NCBI RefSeq assembly: GCF_032854445.1
Contig: NC_088297.1
Coordinates: 4,775,991 to 4,839,990, forward strand
Direction of reading: 5' to 3'
Source of the DNA: Liolophura sinensis
Lineage: Eukaryota > Mollusca > Polyplacophora > Chitonida > Chitonidae
Length of the DNA: 64,000 nt
The position numbers and the translations under genes are program-made. How positions within the stretch are numbered: position 1 is the stretch's first letter; the number at the start of each line of letters is the position of its first letter. The notes beneath the pieces are model-generated. The model had not been told where the DNA came from. It did not search any database and saw only the letters and a program-made list of their open reading frames with translations. This document shows, piece by piece, positions 54,301 to 64,000 of the stretch.

Positions 54301-57300
54301 AGCTGTATCCTGGGTACTTTCCCAGTTTATAAGCCAGACCCGATGGGCGATATGTGTGACGTTGTAGCTCAGCTGTATCCTGGGTACTTTCATAGTTATA
54401 AGCCAGACCCGATGGGCGATATGTGTGATGTCGTAGCTCTCAGCTGTATCCTGGGTACTTTCCCAGTTTGTAAGCCAGAACTGATGGGCGATATGTGTGA
54501 CGTCGTAGCTCTCAGCTGTATCCTGGGTACTTTCCCAGTTTGTAAGCCAGACCTGATGGGCGATATGTGTGACGTCGTAGCTCTCAACTGTATCCTGGGT
54601 ACTTTCCCACTTTATAAGACAGACCTGATGGGCGATATGTGTGACGTCTTAGCTCTCAGCTGTATCCTGGGTACTTTCATAGTTATAAGCCAGACCCGAT
54701 GGGCGATATGTGTGATGTCGTAGCTCTCAGCTGTATCCTGGGTACTTTCCCAGTTTATAAGCCAGACCTGATGGGTGATATGTGTGACGTCGTAGCTCTC
54801 AGCTGTATCCCGGGTACTTTCCCAGTTTGTAAGCCAGACCTGATGGGCGATATGTGTGACGTCGTAGCTCTCAGCTGTATCCCTGGGCACTTTTCCAGTT
54901 TGTAAGCCAGACCCGATGGGCGATATGTGTGATGTCGTAGCTCTCAGCTGTATCCTGGGTACTTTCCCAGTTTATAAGCCAGACCCGATGGGCGATATGT
55001 GTGATGTCGTAGCTCTCAGCTGTATCCTGGGCACTTTTCCAGTTTGTAAGCCAGACCCGATGGGCGATATGTGTGATGTCGTAGCTCTCAGCTGTATCCT
55101 GGGCACTTTTCCAGTTTATAAGCCAGACCTGATGGGCGATATGTGTGACGTCGTATCTCTCAGCTGTATCCTGGGTACTTTCCCAGTTTGTAGCCAGACC
55201 TGATGGGCGATATTTGTGACGTCGTAGCTCTCAGCTGTATCCTGGGTACTTTCCCAGTTTGTAAGCCAGACCCGATGGGCGATATGTGTGATGTCGTAGC
55301 TCTCAGCTGTATCCTGGGCACTTTTCCAGTTTATAAGCCAGACCTGATGGGCGATATGTGTGACGTCGTATCTCTCAGCTGTATCCTGGGTACTTTCCCA
55401 GTTTGTAAGCCAGACCTGATGGGCGATATGTGTGACGTCGTAGCTCTCAGCTGTATCCTGGGCACTTTTCCAGTTTATAAGCCAGACCTGATGGGCGATA
55501 TGTGTGACGTCGTATCTCTCAGCTGTATCCTGGGTACTTTCCCAGTTTGTAAGCCAGACCTGATGGGCGATATGTGTGACGTCGTAGCTCTCAGCTGTAT
55601 CCTGGGTACTTTCCCAGTTTGTAAGCCAGACCTGATGGGTGATATGTGTAATGTCGTATCTCTCAGCTGTATCCTGGGTACTTTCCCAGTTTGTAAGCCA
55701 GACCTGATGGGCGATATGTGTGACGTCTTAGCTCTCAGCTGTATCCTGGGTACTACTCAGCTGTATCCTGGGTACTTTCCCAGTTTGTAAGCCAGACCTG
55801 ATGGGCGATATTTGTGACGTCGTAGCTCTCAGCTGTATCCTGGGTACTTTCCCAGTTTGTAAGCCAGACCCGATGGGCGATATGTGTGATGTCGTAGCTC
55901 TCAGCTGTATCCTGGGCACTTTTCCAGTTATAAGCCAGACCTGATGGGCGATATGTGTGACGTCGTATCTCTCAGCTGTATCCTGGGTACTTTCCCAGTT
56001 TGTAAGCCAGACCTGATGGGCGATATGTGTGACGTCGTAGCTCTCAGCTGTATCCTGGGTACTTCTCCCAGTTTGTAAGCCAGACCTGATGGGCGATATG
56101 TGTGACGTCGTAGCTCTCAGCTGTATCCTGGGTACTTTCCCAGTTTGTAAGCCAGACCTGATGGGCGATATGTGCGACGTCGTAGCTCTCAGCTGTATCC
56201 TGGGCACTTTTCCAGTTTATAAGCCAGACCTGATGGGCGATATGTGTGACGTCGTAGCTCTCAGCTGTATCCTGGGTACTTTCCCAGTTTATAAGGCAGA
56301 CCTGATGGGCGGATATGTGTGACGTCGTAGCTCTCAGCTGTATCCTGGGTACTTTCCCAGTTTGTAAGCCAGACCCGATGGGCGATATGTGTGATGTCGT
56401 AGCTCTCAGCTGTATCCTGGGTACTTTCCCAGTTTATAAGACAGACCTGATGGGTGATATGTGTGACGTCTTAGCTCTCAGCTATATCCTGGGTACTTTC
56501 CCAGTTTGTAAGCCAGACCTGATGGGCGATATGTGTGACATCGTAGCTCTCAGCTGTATCCTGGGTACTTTCCCAGTTTGTAAGCCAGACCTGATGGGCG
56601 ATATTTGTGACGTCGTAGCTCTCAGGTACTTTCCCAGTTTGTAAGCCAGACCTGATGGGCGATATTTGTGACGTTCGTAGCTCTCAGCTTGTATCCTGGG
56701 TACTTTCCCAGTTTAGTAAGCCAGACCTGATGGGTCGATATTTGTGACGTCTGTAGCTCTCAGCTGTATCCTGGGTACTTTCCCAGTTTGTAAGCCAGAC
56801 CTGATGGGCGATATTTGTGACGTTGTAGCTCTCAGCTGTATCCTGGGTACTTTCCCAGTTTGTAAGCCAGAACCTGATGGGGCGATATGTGTGACGTCGT
56901 AGCTCTCAGCTGTATCCTGGGTACTTTCCCAGTTTGTAAGCCAGACCTGAGGGCGATATGTGTGATGTCGTAGCTCTCAGCTGTATCCTGGGCACTTTTC
57001 CAGTTTTTAAGCCAGAGACCTGATGGGCGATATTGTCGGTGACGTCGTAGCTCTCAGCTGTATCCTGGGTACTTTCCAGTTTGTAAGCCAGACCTGATGG
57101 GCGGATATGTGTGACGTCTTAGCTCTCAGCTGTATCCTGGTACTTTCCCAGTTTTGTAAGCCAGACCTGATGGGCGATATGTGTGACGTCGTATCTCTCA
57201 GCCTGTATCCTGGGTACTTCCAGTTTGTAAGCCAGACCTGAATGGGCGATATGTGTGACGTCGTAGCTCTCAGCTGTATCCTGGGTACTTTCCCAGTTTG

Positions 57301-60300
57301 TAAGCCAGACCTGATGGGCGATATGTGTGACGTCGTAGCTCTCAGCTGTATCCTGGGTACTTTCCCAGTTTATAAGGCAGACCTGATGGGCGGATATGTG
57401 TGACGTCGTAAGCTCTCAGCTGTATCCTGGGTACTTTCATAGTTATAAGCCAGACCCGATGGGCGATATGTGTGATGTCGTAGCTCTCAGCTGTATCCTG
57501 GGTACTTTCCCAGTTTATAAGCCAGACCCGATGGGCGATATGTGTGACGTTGTAGCTCAGCTGTATCCTGGGTACTTTCATAGTTATAAGCCAGACCCGA
57601 TGGGCGATATGTGTGATGTCGTAGCTCTCAGCTGTATCCTGGGTACTTTCCCAGTTTGTAAGCCAGAACTGATGGGCGATATGTGTGACGTCGTAGCTCT
57701 CAGCTGTATCCTGGGTACTTTCCCAGTTTGTAAGCCAGACCTGATGGGCGATATGTGTGACGTCGTAGCTCTCAACTGTATCCTGGGTACTTTCCCACTT
57801 TATAAGACAGACCTGATGGGCGATATGTGTGACGTCTTAGCTCTCAGCTGTATCCTGGGTACTTTCATAGTTATAAGCCAGACCCGATGGGCGATATGTG
57901 TGATGTCGTAGCTCTCAGCTGTATCCTGGGTACTTTCCCAGTTTATAAGCCAGACCTGATGGGTGATATGTGTGACGTCGTAGCTCTCAGCTGTATCCCG
58001 GGTACTTTCCCAGTTTGTAAGCCAGACCTGATGGGCGATATGTGTGACGTCGTAGCTCTCAGCTGTATCCTGGGCACTTTTCCAGTTTGTAAGCCAGACC
58101 CGATGGGCGATATGTGTGATGTCGTAGCTCTCAGCTGTATCCTGGGTACTTTCCCAGTTTATAAGCCAGACCCGATGGGCGATATGTGTGATGTCGTAGC
58201 TCTCAGCTGTATCCTGGGCACTTTTCAGTTTGTAAGCCAGACCCGATGGGCGATATGTGTGATGTCGTAGCTCTCAGCTGTATCCTGGGCACTTTTCCAG
58301 TTTGTAAGCCAGACCTGATGGGCGATATGTGTGACGTCGTATCTCTCAGCTGTATCCTGGGTACTTTCCCAGTTTGTAAGCCAGACCTGATGGGCGATAT
58401 TTGTGACGTCGTAGCTCTCAGCTGTATCCTGGGTACTTTCCCAGTTTGTAAGCCAGACCCGATGGGCGATATGTGTGATGTCGTAGCTCTCAGCTGTATC
58501 CTGGGCACTTTTCCAGTTTATAAGCCAGACCTGATGGGCGATATGTGTGACGTCGTATCTCTCAGCTGTATCCTGGGTACTTTCCCAGTTTGTAAGCCAG
58601 ACCTGATGGGCGATATGTGTGACGTCGTAGCTCTCAGCTGTATCCTGGGCACTTTTCCAGTTTATAAGCCAGACCTGATGGGCGATATGTGTGACGTCGT
58701 ATCTCTCAGCTGTATCCTGGGTACTTTCCCAGTTTGTAAGCCAGACCTGATGGGCGATATGTGTGACGTCGTAGCTCTCAGCTGTATCCTGGGTACTTTC
58801 CCAGTTTGTAAGCCAGACCTGATGGGTGATATGTGTAATGTCGTATCTCTCAGCTGTATCCTGGGTACTTTCCCAGTTTGTAAGCCAGACCTGATGGGCG
58901 ATATGTGTGACGTCTTAGCTCTCAGCTGTATCCTGGGTACTACTCAGCTGTATCCTGGGTACTTTCCCAGTTTGTAAGCCAGACCTGATGGGCGATATTT
59001 GTGACGTCGTAGCTCTCAGCTGTATCCTGGGTACTTTCCCAGTTTGTAAGCCAGACCCGATGGGCGATATGTGTGATGTCGTAGCTCTCAGCTGTATCCT
59101 GGGCACTTTTCCAGTTTATAAGCCAGACCTGATGGGCGATATGTGTGACGTCGTATCTCTCAGCTGTATCCTGGGTACTTTCCCAGTTTGTAAGCCAGAC
59201 CTGATGGGCGATATGTGTGACGTCGTAGCTCTCAGCTGTATCCTGGGTACTTTCCCAGTTTGTAAGCCAGACCTGATGGGCGATATGTGTGACGTCGTAG
59301 CTCTCAGCTGTATCCTGGGTACTTTCCCAGTTTGTAAGCCAGACCTGATGGGCGATATGTGCGACGTCGTAGCTCTCAGCTGTATCCTGGGCACTTTTCC
59401 AGTTTATAAGCCAGACCTGATGGGCGATATGTGTGACGTCGTAGCTCTCAGCTGTATCCTGGGTACTTTCCCAGTTTATAAGGCAGACCTGATGGGCGGA
59501 TATGTGTGACGTCGTAGCTCTCAGCTGTATCCTGGGTACTTTCATAGTTATAAGCCAGACCCGATGGGCGATATGTGTGATGTCGTAGCTCTCAGCTGTA
59601 TCCTGGGTACTTTCCCAGTTTATAAGCCAGACCCGATGGGCGATATGTGTGACGTTGTAGCTCAGCTGTATCCTGGGTACTTTCATAGTTATAAGCCAGA
59701 CCCGATGGGCGATATGTGTGATGTCGTAGCTCTCAGCTGTATCCTGGGTACTTTCCCAGTTTGTAAGCCAGAACTGATGGGCGATATGTGTGACGTCGTA
59801 GCTCTCAGCTGTATCCTGGGTACTTTCCCTGTTTGTAAGCCAGACCTGATGGGCGATATGTGTGACGTCGTAGCTCTCAACTGTATCCTGGGTACTTTCC
59901 CACTTTATAAGACAGACCTGATGGGCGATATGTGTGACGTCTTAGCTCTCAGCTGTATCCTGGGTACTTTCATAGTTATAAGCCAGACCCGATGGGCGAT
60001 ATGTGTGATGTCGTAGCTCTCAGCTGTATCCTGGGTACTTTCCCAGTTTATAAGCCAGACCCGATGGGCGATATGTGTGACGTTGTAGCTCAGCTGTATC
60101 CTGGGTACTTTCCCAGTTTGTAAGCCAGACCCGATGGGCGATATGTGTGATGTCGTAGCTCTCAGCTGTATCCTGGGTACTTTCCCAGTTTATAAGACAG
60201 ACCTGATGGGTGATATGTGTGACGTCTTAGCTCTCAGCTATATCCTGGGTACTTTCCCAGTTTGTAAGCCAGACCTGATGGGCGATATGTGTGACATCGT

Positions 60301-61695
60301 AGCTCTCAGCTGTATCCTGGGTACTTTCCCAGTTTGTAAGCCAGACCTGATGGGCGATATTTGTGACGTCGTAGCTCTCAGCTGTATCCTGGGTACTTTC
60401 CCAGTTTATAAGGCAGACCTGATGGGCGATATGTGTGACGTCTTAGCTCTCAGCTGTATCCTGGGTACTTTCCCAGTTTGTAAGCCAGACCTGATGGGCG
60501 ATATTTGTGACGTTGTAGCTCTCAGCTGTATCCTGGGTACTTTCCCAGTTTGTAAGCCAGACCTGATGGGCGATATTTGTGACGTTGTAGCTCTCAGCTG
60601 TATCCTGGGTACTTTCCCAGTTTGTAAGCCAGACCTGATGGGCGATATGTGTGACGTCGTAGCTCTCAGCTGTATCCTGGGTACTTTCCCAGTTTGTAAG
60701 CCAGACCTGATGGGCGATATGTGTGATGTCGTAGCTCTCAGCTGTATCCTGGGCACTTTTCCAGTTTGTAAGCCAGACCTGATGGGCGATATGTGTGACG
60801 TCGTAGCTCTCAGCTGTATCCTGGGTACTTTCCCAGTTTGTAAGCCAGACCTGATGGGCGGATATGTGTGACGTCTTAGCTCTCAGCTGTATCCTGGGTA
60901 CTTTCCCAGTTTATAAACCAGACCTGATGGGCAATATGTGTGACGTCGTAGCTCTCAGCTGTATCCTGGGTACTTTCCCAGTTTGTAAGCCAGACCGGAT
61001 GGACGATATGTGTGACATAGTAGCTCTCAGCTGTATCCTGGGTACTTTCCCAGTTTATAAGCCAGACCTGATGGGCGATATGTGTGCGTCGTATCTCTCA
61101 GCTGTATCCTGGGTACTTTCCCAGTTTGTAAGCCAGACCTGATGGGTGATATGTGTGCGTCGTAGCTCTCAGCTGTATCCTGGGTACTTTCCCAGTTTAT
61201 AAGCCAGACCTGATGGGCGATATGTGTGACGTCTTAGCTCTCAGCTGTATCCTGGGTACTTTCCCAGTTTATAAGCCAGACCTGATGGGCGATATGTGTG
61301 ACGTCGTATCTCTCAGCTGTATCCTGGGTACTTTCCCAGTTTGTAAGCCAGACCTGATGGGCGATATGTGTGACGTCGTATCTCTCAGCTGTATCCTGGG
61401 TACTTTCCCAGTTTGTAAGCCAGACCTGATGGGCGATATGTGTGACCTCGTAGCTCTCAGCTGTATCCTGGGTACTTTCCCAGTTTGTAAGCCAGACCTG
61501 ATGGGCGATATGTGTGACGTCGTAGCTCTCAGCTGTATCCTGGGTACTTTCCCAGTTTGTAAGCCAGACCTGATGGGTGATATGTGTGACGTCGTAGCTC
61601 TCAGCTGTATCCTGGGTACTTTCCCAGTTTGTAAGCCTGACCTGATGGGTGATATGTGTGACGTCTTAGCTCTCAGCTGTATCCTGGGTACTTAG
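48385..61695 (+). repeat. 72-bp satellite array, ~184 units
   Basis: The monomer contains CGATATGTGTGACGTCGTAG, CTCTCAGCTGTATCCTGGGT, ACTTTCCCAGTTTGTAAGCC and AGACCTGATGGG. Most units are over 90% alike. Because 72 is a multiple of three and the unit lacks stops, plus-strand frames reach 1044 codons (48739-51873), and minus-strand frames also stay open for up to about 250 codons. There is no promoter, intron pattern or flanking coding DNA, so I annotate satellite DNA, not a protein. Shared variants define 720-bp and 2.1-3.2-kb higher-order units. Repeated truncated monomers (TACTACTCAGCTG) occur near 51450, 53405, 53790, 55755 and 58940. Confidence 0.97.
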
Positions 61696-62440
61696 TGGCG
61701 CGCGCATGTGTACATGTATCAGACAGTGCTCATTAGCGCTTCTGTCGTCTAAGAAGTGCTCTCTGGTTTTATGTTAAGTGATTGAAGCATATTATAATCT
61801 AGGAGACCCATGATGAGTGACAGCATGTCAGACATACAGTGTGGCTGACCAAGATGAGCCGCAGAGAAAAAGTTATCCCTAAAAGGTTTGAACGAGTTTA
61901 TGATGCGGCAGGTCTTGATGGAATGGTCATATCTAAGATCTATTTATTCCTTTGTACGAGACAAGTGATTTGAACAAAGGGGCATAACTCTTTGAATTCC
62001 CCCAACATTACACCGCCTCCACACGCCTTTGTTCATGACATTACAGAGCCAGAAAGATCTTATACGGCCAACACCAAATATTAGTGTTCAAGGTAGTTGA
62101 ACACTCTTAATGGATACATGAAAAAGAACTTTGAATGGAAGATTTTTTGAAGGGAAATGAAGAATGTTGCGCCAAAATATTCATTTTTGAAACATATTAA
62201 ATGTCTGTTCACATGGCGCCCTCTTTCTCTGTCTACCCCACATACCGGAAGCTGTTTTTGACAACTGTTACCGTTGACATCACGACTGCAAGCTGCGTAA
62301 TTTCCGAACTGACCGTGGGAACGTATGAAAACTGCGCTATTAAAGCCATTTCAGTGCCCCAAGAAGAAAGCTGAGAATTTGGGGGGGGGGGGATGCTTCT
62401 TGTATCCTTAAAGGCAAATTATGTTGGAATGGTAAAGGTG
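61696..62440. other. Right flank of the satellite
   Basis: Unique-looking sequence; the last monomer breaks off at ACTTAG. A run of 13 G lies near 62380-62392. No coding region is recognised. Confidence 0.5.
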
Positions 62441-62442
62441 GT

Positions 62443-62473
<31 letters not shown>

Positions 62474-62590
62474 TTTGATGCATGTTTTACGCTGTATTCA
62501 AGAATATTTCACTTATACGACGGCAGCCAGCGTTATGTTGTTAGGAAACCAGGCATAGCCCGGGGAAACACAAGACCTTCCCACTTACGT
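62441..62590 (-). mobile_element. SINE-A, tail-first
   Basis: Nine TTTA repeats form the tail, then GTTTTACGCTGTATTCAAGA, ATTTCACTTATACGACGGCA and GCCAGCGTTATG; truncated before the tRNA head. Confidence 0.88.
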
Positions 62591-62699
62591 CTGCAGAAAG
62601 AGGTTTATAGTGACGTATTTTGTGTGCATGTAGGTGTTTTAGAAATGTTTTGACCAGGGATAAGTATTCCAATAGGTTGTTGATCCAACTAAATATTCT

Positions 62700-62937
62700 G
62701 CGCTCTGGGAGCGGTAGATCCAGGGTCAATCCTGGGTCGAGTCACACCTAAGACACACCTAATGTGGAGGTTGTAACTTCCTCGCCTGGTGTTCAGCATG
62801 AAGGGGAGAGTGCAACGACACCGGAAAAAAGCATGGTGGAAATCCATCCTGCAACAAGGAGACACTACATGCATACCCTCCGTGGGTCATATGACCGGGA
62901 CACTGTTAACTACGACGTTAAACTCCAAGCACTCACT
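62700..62937 (+). mobile_element. SINE-B, internally deleted
   Basis: GGGAGCGGTAGATCCAGGGT, then CACACCTAAGACACACCTAA and a shortened body, ending ACGACGTTAAACTCCAAGCA. Confidence 0.82.
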
Positions 62938-63449
62938 TGCCGAAGTCATATTTTGTGCACAATAGGTGTGCTTTTTGCTTCCATGGTGTTTGAAATTTGG
63001 CAACAGAATTCTCGCGGATATTCACGTGAAAATTTTTGTTTTTTGTTGGTAACTTAGTTTGGCGTTATTTAAAAATCTCCTTTTCAAGAACCAGTTGACC
63101 GATCCTTCTGAACTTTGATATGCATGTAAGAGACAAAGAAATCCAGTAAAATATTAGAAGCTCGCCATTGGTTGAAAATCAGATATCATAATAATTTTTG
63201 ATTTTTGATAAGACTGAAGTCTTTTGTGCCGGTGATTCAGAATCTGCTTTATTACTTTCTTTCTGTTTTTCTTTTTTTTTTTTTCTTTTTGTTTCTTTGT
63301 AACTTTGTGAGATAGAGTCAAAAATTAATTTGAGATACGTACATGTGGTTTATGTGGCCTGTAAATAGAAAAGCGGAGAGATAGAAATGCAGAGAGATAG
63401 AAACGTGTAATGTGCATCATTATCTTTCTATGATGTGTGAAGCATCAGT
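62938..63449. other. Intergenic, nothing recognised
   Basis: AT-rich with a T-rich stretch near 63260-63300 and a short AGAGATAGAAA repeat (63376-63402). Confidence 0.4.
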
Positions 63450-64000
63450 AGCTTTGTCACTACAAATGACCGCTTCATTGGCCTTGAAGTCTAGAGACCT
63501 GGGGATCAATTCCGGGTCGAATCATACCAAAGACATTAAAAATGGTACTTTGTTGTTGCTTTGCTAGGCGCTCAACGTTGAGAGATTAGAGCAAGAAAAC
63601 AGGAGTGGTTGAGTGGGTGTCAGTATTATGTGACTGTGTGTCACCTCTGGTGTCTTCGGCACGATACATCAGTGGCGACAGACCGCTTCGGTGGCCTAAT
63701 GGTTAGAGCGTCTGTCTCTGAAGTCTGAAAATCCACGCTCAAACCCGTCCCAGATCACACCAAAGGCTTTAAAAATGGTACTTGCTGTTGCTTTTGATTT
63801 GGCTTGCACTTGCGCAGTGAAACGTTACAGAAACATGACTGGTTGACCCGGTGTCAGTATAATGTGACTGCGTGTCACATCGAGTGTCTTCGGCATGACA
63901 CTTCAGTGGACCAGTGGTTAGGGCATCCACGTCGAAGTCGAGAGATCTGGATTCACACCTGGATCTGGTCATACCAAAGACTTTAAAAATGATACTTATT
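63450..64000 (+). mobile_element. Head-to-tail SINE-C array
   Basis: Three copies start near 63457, 63681 and 63905, about 224 bp apart, the last cut by the window end. Shared blocks are GACCGCTTCGGTGGCCTAAT, GGTTAGAGCGTCT (A box), ATACCAAAGACTTTAAAAAT and GTGTCAGTATAATGTGACTG. SINEs usually insert singly, so direct tandem copies are notable. Confidence 0.82.

Noticed and set aside
48385-61695. CRISPR-like array
   Set aside because: The repeat is a contiguous 72-bp monomer without unique spacers, in animal DNA.

Overview
The window is eukaryotic nuclear DNA from an invertebrate animal, most likely a lophotrochozoan (mollusc- or brachiopod-like). The evidence is a multi-exon gene with standard GT-AG introns of up to 15.5 kb, a secreted astacin protease of animal type, dense tRNA-derived SINEs, and abundant micro-, mini- and satellite repeats. 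The species cannot be fixed from the sequence. I see no bacterial operon, CRISPR array, rRNA gene or convincing functional tRNA gene.

Layout. (1) 1-2,841: decayed Ty3/Gypsy LTR retrotransposon on the minus strand. It has gag, protease and N-terminal RT remnants, a nearly intact U3 on the left that carries its own CRE/CCAAT/TATA promoter, and a truncated 5' LTR on the right. (2) 3,589-36,951: one large plus-strand gene, which I rebuilt as 16 coding exons from reading frame, splice sites and matching phases. It encodes a secreted zinc metalloprotease of the astacin (M12A) family: signal peptide, propeptide with FEGD switch, furin-like RSKRR site, astacin catalytic domain, EGF, CUB, a cysteine-rich module, a poly-Thr linker, TSP1 and a short Cys-containing tail, about 755-760 residues. 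The order astacin-EGF-CUB-TSP1 resembles nematode NAS/HCH-1 hatching-type proteases. Exon 4 carries a one-base deletion in this assembly. (3) The introns hold SINEs, minisatellites, inverted repeats, a Myb/SANT-like transposon remnant and a cluster of AP-1-like sites. (4) 37-48 kb: mostly repeats, including a degenerate ~200-bp tandem family broken up by SINEs, a 98-bp tandem array, a 45-bp-arm hairpin and one isolated exon-like segment. (5) 48,385-61,695: a 13.3-kb satellite of about 184 copies of a 72-bp monomer with higher-order structure. The unit is a multiple of three without stops, so it gives very long open frames on both strands; I read it as satellite DNA rather than a gene. (6) 61.7-64 kb: more SINEs, including a head-to-tail SINE array that runs out of the window.

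The protease gene is the only well-supported host gene. Its logic is typical of the family: secretion, inhibition by the propeptide aspartate, activation after the dibasic site, then substrate or matrix targeting through EGF/CUB/TSP1. The most unusual features are the 72-bp satellite with nested duplications and variation concentrated at CpG sites, the Cys-rich module with a CC-x-G signature between CUB and TSP1, and several clean inverted repeats.
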